NCBI RefSeq assembly: GCF_046557915.1
Contig: NZ_JBHEBG010000002.1
Span: 496,001-560,000 of the forward strand
From: JBHEBG01 sp046557915
GTDB taxonomy: Bacteria; Bacteroidota; Bacteroidia; Flavobacteriales; Flavobacteriaceae
Length of the DNA: 64,000 nucleotides
Direction of reading: 5' to 3'
Shown here: piece by piece, positions 35,607 through 44,236 of the stretch
Position numbering within the stretch: position 1 is the first letter of the stretch
Layout: each line of letters starts with the position of its first letter
Made by a program: the position numbers and the translations under genes
Notes under the pieces: generated by a model
The model's database searches: none
Told to the model about the DNA's origin: nothing
What the model saw: the letters and a program-made list of their open reading frames with translations, nothing else

Positions 35607-36836
35607 TTAAACGGCATCCTTGGGGTAACACATATAATATTTGGTAACCGTTTTAGAAAGTGCTTTTAAATTTAGCTGGTCCGAGGCCTTTGCAACATCC
35701 GTTATTTTTCCGTTCTGCCTTAGGATGTTGATGTTTTGCTTTATATCGTCATAAGCCCTATTTTCTATGTGGCCAGAAAAAACGAAATAAGATGCTTCCT
35801 CTTCCGTTAAGTTATGTTTTTGCATTAACGCATCCTTATGTACTTTCTCTTTATCTGGGTCTAAGGGTTTGTTCTTCATTTTTACATCTAGCAATTTGCG
35901 ATTAACTACCATTTTACATAATTCGGATAAGACAAAATCCGGATGGTCTTGCCAGGTTTTAATGGCCATAAGTAGATCTACATCATCTAATTGCGCAAAC
36001 ATATCCAAGGCTTTTGTGTCAAAATTTCTCTTGTCTATCTTACCACCCATAAAGAACAGTAAGGGTTTGCTTGCCTTCAGATCAATAGTATTGTTTAATA
36101 AATGTTTGGCCCTAGTCAGTATTTTTATCAATAACTGTTCGGCTACTATCCCTGTTTTGTGTAAATATACCTGCCAATACATGAAGCGGCGGGCCATTAA
36201 AAATTTCTCTACAGAATAGATACCTTTTTCTTCCACCACCAATTCCCCATCCAAGACATTGAGCATGGTAATGAGTCGCTCCGCATTAATGTTCCCTTCG
36301 GCAACACCGGTATAAAAACTATCGCGTTTAAGGTAATCCAAACGGTCCATATCCAACTGGCTAGAGACCAATTGATTTAGGAACTTTTTATGGTAGCTGC
36401 CCTTAAATATTTCTATGGCCATCGTTAAACTTCCGTTAAACTTCCGGTTAAGCGATTCCATAAAAAACAAGGAAATGGCTTCATGGCCAACACCCGAAAC
36501 CAAGCTATGTTCTAGGGCATGCGAAAAAGGTCCGTGCCCTATATCATGTAAAAGTATTGCACTTAACAAGCCTTGCTCTTCCTCTTTTGAAATGTCAACC
36601 CCCTTATATCGAAGCACTTGCAATACCTGTTGCATTAAATGCATACTTCCCAAGGCATGATGAAAACGAGTATGATGAGCCCCGGGGTATACCAAATAGG
36701 ACATACCCATTTGAGATATTCTTCGAAGGCGTTGAAAGTAGGGTTCTTCTATAAGGTTAGAAACAAGCGTATTGGGTATTCTAATAAATCCGTAAATTGG
36801 ATCGTTTAAAATTTTGAGTTTCCTGGTCTTGGTCAA
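35607..36836 (-). CDS. HD domain protein (predicted phosphohydrolase)
   Basis: A 409-residue cytosolic HD-superfamily protein similar in layout to dNTP triphosphohydrolases (SAMHD1/YwfO-like). Metal-site residues: HHTRFHHALG around His59/His60, His97-Asp98 in ILLHDIGHGPFSH and DRLDYLKRDSFYTG. The opening ILNDPIYGFIRIP and the early FQRLRRISQMG are typical of this subgroup. Substrate unproven. First gene of the minus-strand cluster, divergent from porX, with the lpxD start 53 bases downstream. Confidence 0.92.
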   Translation of the reverse strand: MTKTRKLKILNDPIYGFIRIPNTLVSNLIEEPYFQRLRRISQMGMSYLVYPGAHHTRFHHALGSMHLMQQVLQVLRYKGVDISKEEEQGLLSAILLHDIGHGPFSHALEHSLVSGVGHEAISLFFMESLNRKFNGSLTMAIEIFKGSYHKKFLNQLVSSQLDMDRLDYLKRDSFYTGVAEGNINAERLITMLNVLDGELVVEEKGIYSVEKFLMARRFMYWQVYLHKTGIVAEQLLIKILTRAKHLLNNTIDLKASKPLLFFMGGKIDKRNFDTKALDMFAQLDDVDLLMAIKTWQDHPDFVLSELCKMVVNRKLLDVKMKNKPLDPDKEKVHKDALMQKHNLTEEEASYFVFSGHIENRAYDDIKQNINILRQNGKITDVAKASDQLNLKALSKTVTKYYMCYPKDAV

Positions 36837-36867
36837 AATCGATCGGTTTAAATTCCAATTAAGAAAC

Positions 36868-36875
36868 CAAAGTTA
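36868..36875 (-). promoter_or_regulatory. -7 promoter element candidate for the HD gene
   Basis: Minus-strand TAACTTTG exactly matches TAnnTTTG and gives a leader of about 25 bases to the ATG at 36836. Confidence 0.42.
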
Positions 36876-36984
36876 TACAATTGAACCGATACTCCTAGGG
36901 TAAGGATGTAATCTAAGGGACTTGAAGTTAACTGAAGAAACAAGGAGCATCGGTTAAACAATAACCTCAGAAATAAAGATTTCA

Positions 36985-38529
36985 ATGAACAAAATAACAA
37001 TCCTTTGGGTGGATGATGAAATAGATCTGTTAAAACCCCATATTATTTTTCTCGAAAAAAAGAACTACGAGGTAGTAACCTGTAAAAGTGGTCAGGAAGC
37101 ACTGGAAGAGATTACCAATACGCAGTTCGATATTGTTTTCCTGGATGAGAACATGCCGGGGATTTCCGGTTTGGAAACCTTAAATGAAATTAAGATTATA
37201 GACGCCACCCTTCCGGTAGTGATGATCACAAAAAGTGAAGAGGAATATATAATGGAGGAAGCCATAGGATCTAAAATAGCCGATTACCTTATTAAGCCGG
37301 TGAATCCGAACCAGATTTTACTTTCGTTAAAAAAGAATCTCGACAATTCTCGTTTGGTATCCGAAAAGACCACCGCCAATTACCAGCAAGAGTTCCGTAA
37401 GATTTCCTTAGACCTTTCCATGGTAAATTCATATGAAGAATGGGCAGATCTTTACAAAAAACTAATTTACTGGGAACTTCAATTGGAAGAGATAGAAGAC
37501 TCTGGCATGTTCGAGATATTGGAGTCGCAAAAGGCCGAAGCCAATAGCCACTTCGGTAAATTTGTGGATAACAACTACACGGATTGGTTTAATGATGGTG
37601 ATGGTCCGGTAATGTCCCATACACTTTTTAGAAACTTAATAGAACCCGAGCTAAAGGACAAGCCTACACTACTGGTGGTAATAGATAATTTAAGGTACGA
37701 CCAATGGTTCGCTTTTGAGGATACCCTAAATACATTTTATAGAAAACAAAAGGAAGTACCCTACTACAGTATTTTGCCTACCGCAACGCAATATGCCCGT
37801 AATGCCATTTTCTCTGGCCTTACCCCTTTGGATATGGAAAAAAAATATTCGGATTGGTGGAAAAACGACACAGATGATGGTGGCAAGAACCTATTTGAGG
37901 ATAAATTTTTAGGAGCGCAATTAAAGCGACTTGGATTAGACCTCAAATGGGAATATCATAAGATTAGCAGTCTAAAACAGGGAAGACATCTGTGCCAAAA
38001 TTTTAAAACCCAAAAAGAAAACGACCTTACCGTAATAGTATACAATTTTGTGGACATGTTATCCCACGCCAGAACAGAAATGGAAGTAATAAAGGAGTTG
38101 GCATCCAACGATAAGGCCTATCGATCTTTAACAAAGAGCTGGTTTAAAAATTCGCCCTTATTGGATATCATTCAGCAGGCGCAACAAATGGGTCTAAAAC
38201 TTATTATTACCACAGATCATGGTACCATAAACGTAAAACAACCTTCTAAAGTAATTGGAGATAAGCAAACCAGTCTTAACCTAAGATATAAGACAGGCAG
38301 AAGCCTCACCTACGAGGACAAGGACGTTTTGGCAGCTACCGATCCTTCCAAAATTCACTTGCCAAGTATTAACATGAGCAGTTCGTTTATTTTTGCGAAG
38401 AACGACCTCTTTTTTGCCTATCCGAACAACTATAATCATTATGCAAGCTACTACCGAAATACCTACCAACATGGCGGCGTATCATTAGAGGAAATGATTA
38501 TTCCTTTTGTAGTTTTGGAACCTCGGTAA
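36985..38529 (+). CDS. porX: PorX-type response regulator with PglZ domain
   Basis: Two-domain protein: a CheY-like receiver (1-120) with Asp10/Asp11 and phosphoacceptor Asp54 in VFLDENMPG, Thr and Lys in MITKSEEE and IKPVNPN; and a large C-terminal alkaline-phosphatase-fold PglZ domain (about 200-514) with the metal-site motif LIITTDHGTINVKQ and the VVIDNLRYDQW segment. The 514-residue length matches PorX, the regulator of type IX secretion in Porphyromonas and Flavobacteriia, reported to be a phosphodiesterase acting on nucleotides. No porY kinase lies nearby. tsaE follows after 15 bases. Confidence 0.95.
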   Translation: MNKITILWVDDEIDLLKPHIIFLEKKNYEVVTCKSGQEALEEITNTQFDIVFLDENMPGISGLETLNEIKIIDATLPVVMITKSEEEYIMEEAIGSKIADYLIKPVNPNQILLSLKKNLDNSRLVSEKTTANYQQEFRKISLDLSMVNSYEEWADLYKKLIYWELQLEEIEDSGMFEILESQKAEANSHFGKFVDNNYTDWFNDGDGPVMSHTLFRNLIEPELKDKPTLLVVIDNLRYDQWFAFEDTLNTFYRKQKEVPYYSILPTATQYARNAIFSGLTPLDMEKKYSDWWKNDTDDGGKNLFEDKFLGAQLKRLGLDLKWEYHKISSLKQGRHLCQNFKTQKENDLTVIVYNFVDMLSHARTEMEVIKELASNDKAYRSLTKSWFKNSPLLDIIQQAQQMGLKLIITTDHGTINVKQPSKVIGDKQTSLNLRYKTGRSLTYEDKDVLAATDPSKIHLPSINMSSSFIFAKNDLFFAYPNNYNHYASYYRNTYQHGGVSLEEMIIPFVVLEPR

Positions 38530-38544
38530 AACTACCATTGTATT

Positions 38545-38958
38545 ATGGAGATCATATTTAAGCAAGAGGAAATTCATCAGGTAGCCCAGCAAATAATAAG
38601 ACATTGTAAAGAAAAATTACTATGTTTTTATGGCGATATGGGTGCCGGGAAAACTACACTTATTAAAGCCTTGGTAAACGAATTGGGCGGAAAGGACCAT
38701 GCAAACAGCCCAACCTTCGGCATTGTAAACGAGTACCACACCAAAAAAGGGTCGTTATTGGGGCATCATTTTGACTTTTATAGATTGAATAACGAAATGG
38801 AAGCCTTGGATATTGGATGGGAACATTATCTAGATATCGATGGCTGGATTTTTATTGAATGGCCCGAAAAAATTGAGTCCTTACTTCCGCAAGAAAGAAG
38901 TAATCTATACCTGCAAGTAGTGGACACGGATACAAGAAAGCTGACCCTAAAATGTTAA
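38545..38958 (+). CDS. tsaE: tRNA threonylcarbamoyladenosine biosynthesis ATPase
   Basis: P-loop ATPase that works with TsaD/TsaB in t6A37 modification of ANN-decoding tRNAs. The 137-residue protein has Walker A GDMGAGKTTLIKA, the SPTFGIVNEY switch, HFDFYRL and the ending WIFIEWPEKIESLLP. It follows porX after 15 bases, a pairing often seen in Bacteroidota, and is probably cotranscribed with it. Confidence 0.94.
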   Translation: MEIIFKQEEIHQVAQQIIRHCKEKLLCFYGDMGAGKTTLIKALVNELGGKDHANSPTFGIVNEYHTKKGSLLGHHFDFYRLNNEMEALDIGWEHYLDIDGWIFIEWPEKIESLLPQERSNLYLQVVDTDTRKLTLKC

Positions 38959-39307
38959 ATTTTTAAATCGGTGTAAAGACAATATTTCTACAATTTCTTC
39001 TCGGTTTGGGTAACCAATTGTAACGATTTTACTTTTTTTAAGGTCCTTCTAGCAGTGTTTAAATTGGCACAAACTCTCACATCTGGAGCTTCCCAAACTT
39101 TGCATTTTCAACAGCTAAAAGCGGTGACAATCATCGTAAAACGCCAATTTTTATTGTTTTTGAATCGACGAAATGCACATTTTTCGTTGAAATGGTTGTT
39201 TTTTACGATAAAGTGTCATATTTTGCGGATTAAATACCAAATCTTAGACGTTTTTTTCCTACATTTATTGTGAAAATGAATCAAATCTTAAACTAAAACT
39301 TTAAATT
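38959..39307. other. 349-base gene-free interval with inverted repeats
   Basis: No convincing gene: the only frame (39055-39273) is biased by AT composition and lacks a ribosome site. It holds a 9-bp inverted repeat ATCGTAAAA (39133-39141) / TTTTACGAT (39201-39209), and between those arms a 6-bp inverted repeat ACGAAA (39168-39173) / TTTCGT (39182-39187). A promoter candidate follows at 39196-39225. The interval is the longest without a gene in this window and appears to be the control region of the small lipoprotein gene at 39308. Confidence 0.5.
39196..39225 (+). promoter_or_regulatory. Promoter candidate for the small lipoprotein gene
   Basis: TTG (39196-39198), 20 bases, TATTTTG (39219-39225), close to TTTG-N20-TAnnTTTG but one base short in the -7 element. 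Initiation would leave a 5' leader of about 75 bases. An alternative is TACATTTA at 39260-39267. Confidence 0.35.
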
Positions 39308-39451
39308 ATGAACGCTAAGAAAATTTTATTCGGAATCCTGGCCTGTGGAGTACTGATGGCGGCATCTTGTGAATCTAGTAACACAGCGGATGATGAATTG
39401 TACGAGCAAGGTGTGGACAAAAGTAAAGTAAGAACATCCAATAAAGCTTAA
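39308..39451 (+). CDS. Small predicted lipoprotein (47 residues)
   Basis: A 47-codon gene missed by length cut-offs. The protein has a basic start, a hydrophobic core, and a lipobox-like LMAASC, with Cys21 as the lipidation site; the mature part is only 27 residues, acidic then basic, including DDELYEQGVDKSKVR. The YEQGVDKSKVR segment resembles a motif I have seen in small flavobacterial secreted proteins, but I cannot name a family. A promoter candidate is upstream and a strong terminator follows 45 bases after the stop, so it is an independent transcript. Function unknown. Confidence 0.78.
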   Translation: MNAKKILFGILACGVLMAASCESSNTADDELYEQGVDKSKVRTSNKA

Positions 39452-39495
39452 TAACATTTGCAATAGTTACGTTGCATTAATTTTAAAATTATTCC

Positions 39496-39524
39496 AAGGG
39501 CAATCAATAAATTGCCCTTTTTTT
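39496..39524 (+). terminator. Intrinsic terminator after the small lipoprotein gene
   Basis: A perfect 9-bp stem AAGGGCAAT / ATTGCCCTT with a 6-base loop, followed by a T-run. Confidence 0.85.
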
Positions 39525-39561
39525 CGTTACTGATTTTATATTATGATATTTTTCTGTAGTA

Positions 39562-40110
39562 ATGAAAAAAAAATCGGAAAAGGAAAAAAAGGCTAGAAAA
39601 AGATTTTTCATAGAATCTATTGCTTTACTATTTATAATTCTTTGTCCCTTTATCTTTAAGATACATGAGTACCTTCCTACCGAACCCGGTAAGACCATTG
39701 AGTTTTTTGGAATGGTGATAGATAGCAATGGATTTATAAACCTCAATACCTATGCCTGGTTCCTATTGGGTAAATTTATTCCCCTTTATTTATTGACCAT
39801 TTGGTTCTTCACCTGTAAACATTGGTGGTATCATATTCTACTGATACCTATTTGTATGTATGCGTTTCAGATTTTTGAGGTAATATATTCCGAAGACCTT
39901 TACGTAGACACCGAAAATATACTATGGTTACTTCCGGTTTGTATGATCGTAATTCCTTTCGTTTATTTTATTCGGATTAAACTCTACGACAAACACGTAC
40001 ACGGAATTGACTTAGAAGCTATGGATGAGGAGCTTAAGGCCTACAAGGAAAAGGAACAACTAGAGATAAAAAAAAACGAAGACGAAATAACTGGTAAGAG
40101 AGCTTCCTAG
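39562..40110 (+). CDS. Integral membrane protein, unknown function
   Basis: A 182-residue protein with a very basic N-terminus (MKKKSEKEKKARKR), about four membrane segments (17-35, 65-85, 90-110, 118-140), and a charged, coiled C-terminal tail (about 148-182). I recognise no family. Aromatic and histidine residues cluster in the loop CKHWWYHILL. It begins 38 bases after the terminator of the small lipoprotein gene, so it should have its own promoter. It precedes the alanine dehydrogenase-like gene by 134 bases. Confidence 0.7.
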   Translation: MKKKSEKEKKARKRFFIESIALLFIILCPFIFKIHEYLPTEPGKTIEFFGMVIDSNGFINLNTYAWFLLGKFIPLYLLTIWFFTCKHWWYHILLIPICMYAFQIFEVIYSEDLYVDTENILWLLPVCMIVIPFVYFIRIKLYDKHVHGIDLEAMDEELKAYKEKEQLEIKKNEDEITGKRAS

Positions 40111-40198
40111 TACTTTTCGTTCTTATCCTCTGATATAACCACCCTCCTATTCCGCTCAACATTAGCTTTCATTAGAGACCATTTCATTAAAAAAATTG

Positions 40199-40206
40199 TA
40201 AATTTG
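40199..40206 (+). promoter_or_regulatory. -7 promoter element candidate for the ald-like gene
   Basis: TAAATTTG exactly matches TAnnTTTG, giving a leader of about 32 bases. A short inverted repeat GACTC-TATTC-GAGTC (40212-40226) covers the expected start site and could be an operator. Confidence 0.42.
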
Positions 40207-40244
40207 ATATTGACTCTATTCGAGTCGATTCATTTGCCATTTCT

Positions 40245-41444
40245 ATGAACCAACCATCCTCTCCCTTTAGCAAACAACAGCTGTTACCTCAAGAAGAAAC
40301 CCTAGAAGTTTTAAAACAAAAAGGTGAGCTTTTCATTGGGATCCCAAAGGAAAACCAGTACCAGGAAAAGCGTATTTGTCTTACACCCGATGCTATAAAC
40401 GCAATTACTTCGCATGGCCACAGGGTGCTAATGGAGGCAGGTGCCGGACAAGGCTCTCACTTTTCGGACCTGGACTACACAAATGCCGGAGCCGAAATTA
40501 CCAAGGATACCAAAAAAGTATTTTCTTGCCCATTATTGCTAAAGGTAGAACCACCAACACTAAGCGAAATTCAGTTATTAAACCCGCAGTCCACTGTAAT
40601 TTCTGCTTTGCAAATAAAAACGCAAACCAAGCAATACTTTGAGGAACTTGCCAAAAGACGCATTACCGCCATTGCTTTTGAATATATCCGTGATGAAGAC
40701 GGAAAATACCCGGCAGTAAGATCATTAAGTGAAATTGCAGGTATATCCTCGGTGCTGATCGCTTCGGAGATTATGGCGGCCACCAATAACGGAAATGGTC
40801 TTATGTTTGGGAATATAAGCGGAGTACCCCCAGTTGAGGTGGTAATCATAGGTGCCGGAACAGTAGGTGAATTTGCCGCGCGCTCGGCAATAGGCCTTGG
40901 TGCCAACGTAAAGGTTTTTGACAATTCGATCACCAAATTACGCAACATTCAAACCCATTTAAATCAGACACTTTACACGTCTACCATACAACCCAAAAAC
41001 CTTTTGAAAGCGCTTAAGCGATGCGATGTTGCCATTGGTGCCGCAAGGGGAAAAGATCGGTCTCCTGTAGTAGTATCTAGCACCATGGTGGAGAATATGA
41101 AAAAAGGTGCTGTAATTATTGATGTAAGTATTGACATGGGCGGATGTTTTGAAACGAGCGAAATAACCACACATGCCAAACCCACCAAAGAAAAATATGG
41201 GGTAATACATTATGGCGTTCCCAATATTCCGTCGCGCTATCCAAAGACATCTTCCATCTCCATAAGTAATATTTTTACTCCATACCTATTAAAAATTGGT
41301 GAGGACGGAGGGCTCGAAAACTCCCTTAGGTTTGATAAGGGATTGCGCAATGGCCTCTATATGTACCATGGTATTTTAACCAACAAATCTGTAGGCGAAT
41401 GGTACGATCTCTCCTATAGCGACATCAACTTTCTTATCTTTTAA
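40245..41444 (+). CDS. ald: Alanine dehydrogenase / PntA-like protein
   Basis: A 399-residue member of the alanine dehydrogenase/NAD(P) transhydrogenase alpha family. Substrate-domain pieces: Arg43 (EKRICLTP), Lys100 (LLLKVEPP). The NAD fold reads VIIGAGTVGEFAARSAIGLGANVKVFDN, where the strand-2 Asp favours NAD. SIDMGGCFETS keeps the catalytic Asp region. The position of the catalytic His (His96 in mycobacterial Ald, within YLHLA) is Gln123 in SALQIKTQT. I therefore treat alanine oxidation as unproven; this form recurs in Bacteroidota as far as I recall. DUF4258 follows 3 bases downstream. Confidence 0.85.
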   Translation: MNQPSSPFSKQQLLPQEETLEVLKQKGELFIGIPKENQYQEKRICLTPDAINAITSHGHRVLMEAGAGQGSHFSDLDYTNAGAEITKDTKKVFSCPLLLKVEPPTLSEIQLLNPQSTVISALQIKTQTKQYFEELAKRRITAIAFEYIRDEDGKYPAVRSLSEIAGISSVLIASEIMAATNNGNGLMFGNISGVPPVEVVIIGAGTVGEFAARSAIGLGANVKVFDNSITKLRNIQTHLNQTLYTSTIQPKNLLKALKRCDVAIGAARGKDRSPVVVSSTMVENMKKGAVIIDVSIDMGGCFETSEITTHAKPTKEKYGVIHYGVPNIPSRYPKTSSISISNIFTPYLLKIGEDGGLENSLRFDKGLRNGLYMYHGILTNKSVGEWYDLSYSDINFLIF

Positions 41445-41447
41445 TGT

Positions 41448-41834
41448 ATGGCTTTTTTAAAGCGCTTAGGCTTTTATCTTTTTGGACTGGCAATAGGACT
41501 TATTTTTCTAGCTTTCTTTTTTAAAAAAAAATCGGAAGAGACCGGTGTGGAATTCTGTTATCTACCCAACTGCAGGGTACTTAAGGATCTTCGCTCCAAA
41601 CCATGGGAATACTCCAAGACCGTTGAGCAACTTTTAAATGCACAAACCTTGGATTCTACTGACATTGCCTACTTCCTTAAAGAGGGTGATATCGATTTTA
41701 ATCTAAGCGATACGGAAGCAAAGCCTTGCAAAACCTATATTATTGAAAGTGAAATAGGCGATAAAAATGCTGTTTTGCAAGTAAAAAATTGTTTGGAAAA
41801 CATCGTAATCGAAGAAGTTTCCTTTCCCAATTAG
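41448..41834 (+). CDS. DUF4258-like membrane-anchored protein
   Basis: A 128-residue protein with one N-terminal membrane helix (about 7-26) and a small soluble domain with Cys37/Cys42 (EFCYLPNCRVLKDLR) and a repeat-like ending. Consistent with DUF4258 proteins found next to alanine dehydrogenase in flavobacteria; no function is known. It begins 3 bases after the ald-like stop, so the two are cotranscribed. The convergent proline dehydrogenase gene is 23 bases away with no terminator visible. Confidence 0.78.
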   Translation: MAFLKRLGFYLFGLAIGLIFLAFFFKKKSEETGVEFCYLPNCRVLKDLRSKPWEYSKTVEQLLNAQTLDSTDIAYFLKEGDIDFNLSDTEAKPCKTYIIESEIGDKNAVLQVKNCLENIVIEEVSFPN

Positions 41835-41857
41835 TAACGTGGTATAAGGTTCTACAT

Positions 41858-43033
41858 TTATATTTTTCGGCGCTTACGCTCCTTTTTCAAAAGCCCTAAC
41901 TCCCTACTGGTCTGCCCGGCAACGGATGTATTCTCCTCCGCTCTTCGTATAAGATATGGCATAACATCCCGTACTGGTCCAAAAGGCAGGTATTTGGCCA
42001 CGTTGTATCCTCTGGCCGCCAGATTGAAGGAGATATGATCGCTCATTCCGTACAATTGCCCAAACCAAATACGTTGGTCATTGTTGGCGATGTCATTTTT
42101 TTTCATCAGTTCTAGAAGACGATAACTACTTTCTTCGTTATGGGTACCCGCAAAGATCGAAATAGTATCGAGATGGGCTACCAAATAATCCATTAAGGCA
42201 TTAAAATTATCATCGGTTGCCTGTTTGGATTTACAGATGGGGCTAGGGTAACCCAGTTCTTCGGCCCTTTCATTTTCTTTTTCCATGTAGGCGCCCCGCA
42301 CTAATTTTACGCCTATCTTAAATTTATCTTTCTGGGCCTTGCGGTGTAGCTCTCTTAGATAATCCATACGGTCCCAACGGTACATTTGTAGCGTATTGAA
42401 AACAATGGCCTTGTCCTTATTGTATTTGCGCATCATTTCCTCTACAAGATCATCGGCCGCATCTTGCATCCAACTTTCCTCAGCATCTATTAGAAGAGGA
42501 ACATCTAAATCATAGGCCTTTTTGCAAGTGGCGTCAAACCGTTCAACAACGCGGCTCCACTCTTTCTGGTCTTTGGCATTTAGGGATTTTCCTTCCCCTA
42601 TTTTCTGGAAAAGTGCAAACCTTCCATATCCGGTAGGTTTAAATACGGCAAAAGGTATGGCATCCTTCTCTTTTACAAAATCAAGAATCTTCAGATTCAT
42701 GCCCAAGGAGTTGTCCAATGGATCTTCGTCTTCTTTCCCTTCCACAGAATAATCCAAAACGGAACATACTTTTTTTTGCCACATTTTATCTACCACCGGC
42801 ATACAGTCTTCTTTGTTGACTCCGCCACAGAAGTGATCAAAAACTGTTGCACGTATCAATCCTTCTACCGGAAGATGTGCTTTTATGGCGAAATTGGTAA
42901 CCGCAGTTCCCATTCTTACCAGGGGTTCGTTGGCAATCATTTTAAAAAGAAAATAGGCACGCTCCAGTTCGGAGTCGGTTTTTAACGCAAACGCTGTTGC
43001 GGTATCCTCAAAAAAATCGGGCATTTTTGTCAA
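41858..43033 (-). CDS. putA: Proline dehydrogenase
   Basis: FAD enzyme oxidising L-proline to pyrroline-5-carboxylate, passing electrons to the quinone pool at the inner face of the membrane. It is a 391-residue monofunctional beta/alpha barrel without the P5C dehydrogenase domain. Motifs: GVKLVRGAYMEKE and YLPFGPVRDVMPYLIRRAEEN, the FAD/substrate signature, near the C-terminus. It is divergent from aroB, with a -7 motif for each gene in the 141-base gap. Confidence 0.94.
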   Translation of the reverse strand: MTKMPDFFEDTATAFALKTDSELERAYFLFKMIANEPLVRMGTAVTNFAIKAHLPVEGLIRATVFDHFCGGVNKEDCMPVVDKMWQKKVCSVLDYSVEGKEDEDPLDNSLGMNLKILDFVKEKDAIPFAVFKPTGYGRFALFQKIGEGKSLNAKDQKEWSRVVERFDATCKKAYDLDVPLLIDAEESWMQDAADDLVEEMMRKYNKDKAIVFNTLQMYRWDRMDYLRELHRKAQKDKFKIGVKLVRGAYMEKENERAEELGYPSPICKSKQATDDNFNALMDYLVAHLDTISIFAGTHNEESSYRLLELMKKNDIANNDQRIWFGQLYGMSDHISFNLAARGYNVAKYLPFGPVRDVMPYLIRRAEENTSVAGQTSRELGLLKKERKRRKI

Positions 43034-43046
43034 TTTTCAAACGAAT

Positions 43047-43054
43047 CAAATATA
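43047..43054 (-). promoter_or_regulatory. -7 promoter element candidate for proline dehydrogenase
   Basis: Minus-strand TATATTTG exactly matches TAnnTTTG. The leader to the ATG at 43033 would be only about 8 bases, which is short but possible. Confidence 0.35.
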
Positions 43055-43130
43055 ATAACAGTATTTGTATTCTTATGACTAAAAATAAGCTTTATTTTGT
43101 GCTACTAAATATTTATTTATTATGTTCATT

Positions 43131-43138
43131 TACCTTTG
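43131..43138 (+). promoter_or_regulatory. -7 promoter element candidate for aroB
   Basis: TACCTTTG, followed by C, exactly matches the Bacteroidota -7 element. It places initiation near 43145, which rules out the upstream start at 43136 and supports the ATG at 43175. Confidence 0.45.
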
Positions 43139-43174
43139 CCAATCGCAAATTTCAATGATCGTATAACCTATATT

Positions 43175-44236
43175 ATGGATTCTATTACTACCACTTCTTA
43201 TGCCGTACACTTTAACGAAAATGCGTATCGTTCATTGAATCTTCATTTGGAGAGCACGGACTATTCCAAGGTCTTTGTTTTGGTAGACGAAAATACACAT
43301 GAGTATTGCTTATCAAAATTTTTGGGAGCAATAACCGCTGATTTTAGTTTTGAGGTCATTGAGATTGAAGCTGGGGAGGTCCACAAAACCATTGATACAT
43401 GCACTGGTGTATGGGAAGCCCTGTCCGAATTGGATGCCGACCGTAAAAGCCTCTTGATAAACCTAGGCGGTGGTGTTGTAACCGATCTTGGCGGTTTTGT
43501 TGCCTCTACCTATAAAAGAGGTATACAGTTTATTAATGTACCCACTACCCTGCTGGCCATGGTAGATGCCTCCGTGGGCGGAAAGACGGGAGTTGATTTG
43601 GGTGCTTTAAAAAATCAGATCGGTGTAATTAACCAACCCATGATGGTACTGGTTATTGCCGATTTTCTACATACTTTGGAACAGCGGCAGGTGCAAAGCG
43701 GTTTTGCGGAAATGCTAAAACATGGACTGATCAGAAATGGAGAATATTGGAAGACCATGAAGACCATTGCTACTTTGGAAAACCTGGGTACTTCCATATA
43801 CGATTCCGTATCGTTAAAAAACGACATTGTATTGCAAGATCCTACGGAGCAGCACCTAAGAAAAATTTTAAATTTTGGACATACCCTGGGGCATGCCATT
43901 GAGTCTTACTTTTTAGAAAGTCCGGATCACGAACTTTTACTCCATGGGGAAGCCATATCCATCGGGATGATTTTGGAAGCCTATTTATCACATCAAATAA
44001 CAGGCCTCCCAAAAAATGAATTGGAGGATATAAAGACTACTTTTTTATCGAGATACGAGAAAATAACTTTTAGTGATGCCGATATTTCGAAAATTTTAGC
44101 GCTTTTAAAATTTGATAAGAAAAATTCCCACGGAAACATTAACTTTGTATTGCTGAAAAACATCGGTGAAACGGTAATAGATGTGCAAGTACCCCAAGAA
44201 TTGTTCTCCCAGGCATTTGCATACTACAAAGAATAG
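43175..44236 (+). CDS. aroB: 3-dehydroquinate synthase
   Basis: Second shikimate-pathway enzyme, converting DAHP to 3-dehydroquinate with NAD and a divalent metal. The 353-residue protein has the NAD segment LGGGVVTDLGGFVASTYKRG, the substrate segment VPTTLLAMVDASVGGKTG, and metal-site residues in GFAEMLKHGL, LNFGHTLGHAIE and LLHGEAISIGM. The ATG at 43175 (MDSITTTSYAVH) is chosen because the -7 element lies over the longer start. Confidence 0.96.
   Translation: MDSITTTSYAVHFNENAYRSLNLHLESTDYSKVFVLVDENTHEYCLSKFLGAITADFSFEVIEIEAGEVHKTIDTCTGVWEALSELDADRKSLLINLGGGVVTDLGGFVASTYKRGIQFINVPTTLLAMVDASVGGKTGVDLGALKNQIGVINQPMMVLVIADFLHTLEQRQVQSGFAEMLKHGLIRNGEYWKTMKTIATLENLGTSIYDSVSLKNDIVLQDPTEQHLRKILNFGHTLGHAIESYFLESPDHELLLHGEAISIGMILEAYLSHQITGLPKNELEDIKTTFLSRYEKITFSDADISKILALLKFDKKNSHGNINFVLLKNIGETVIDVQVPQELFSQAFAYYKE

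Noticed and set aside
28974..36836. One single transcript from the HD gene to fabG
   Set aside because: A terminator at 29780-29804 separates fabG, and separate -7 elements precede fabG, sucD and lpxD.
39055..39273. Open frame in the longest gene-free interval
   Set aside because: No ribosome site, composition-driven residues (Phe, Leu, Lys, Asn), and it covers inverted repeats and the promoter candidate of the next gene.
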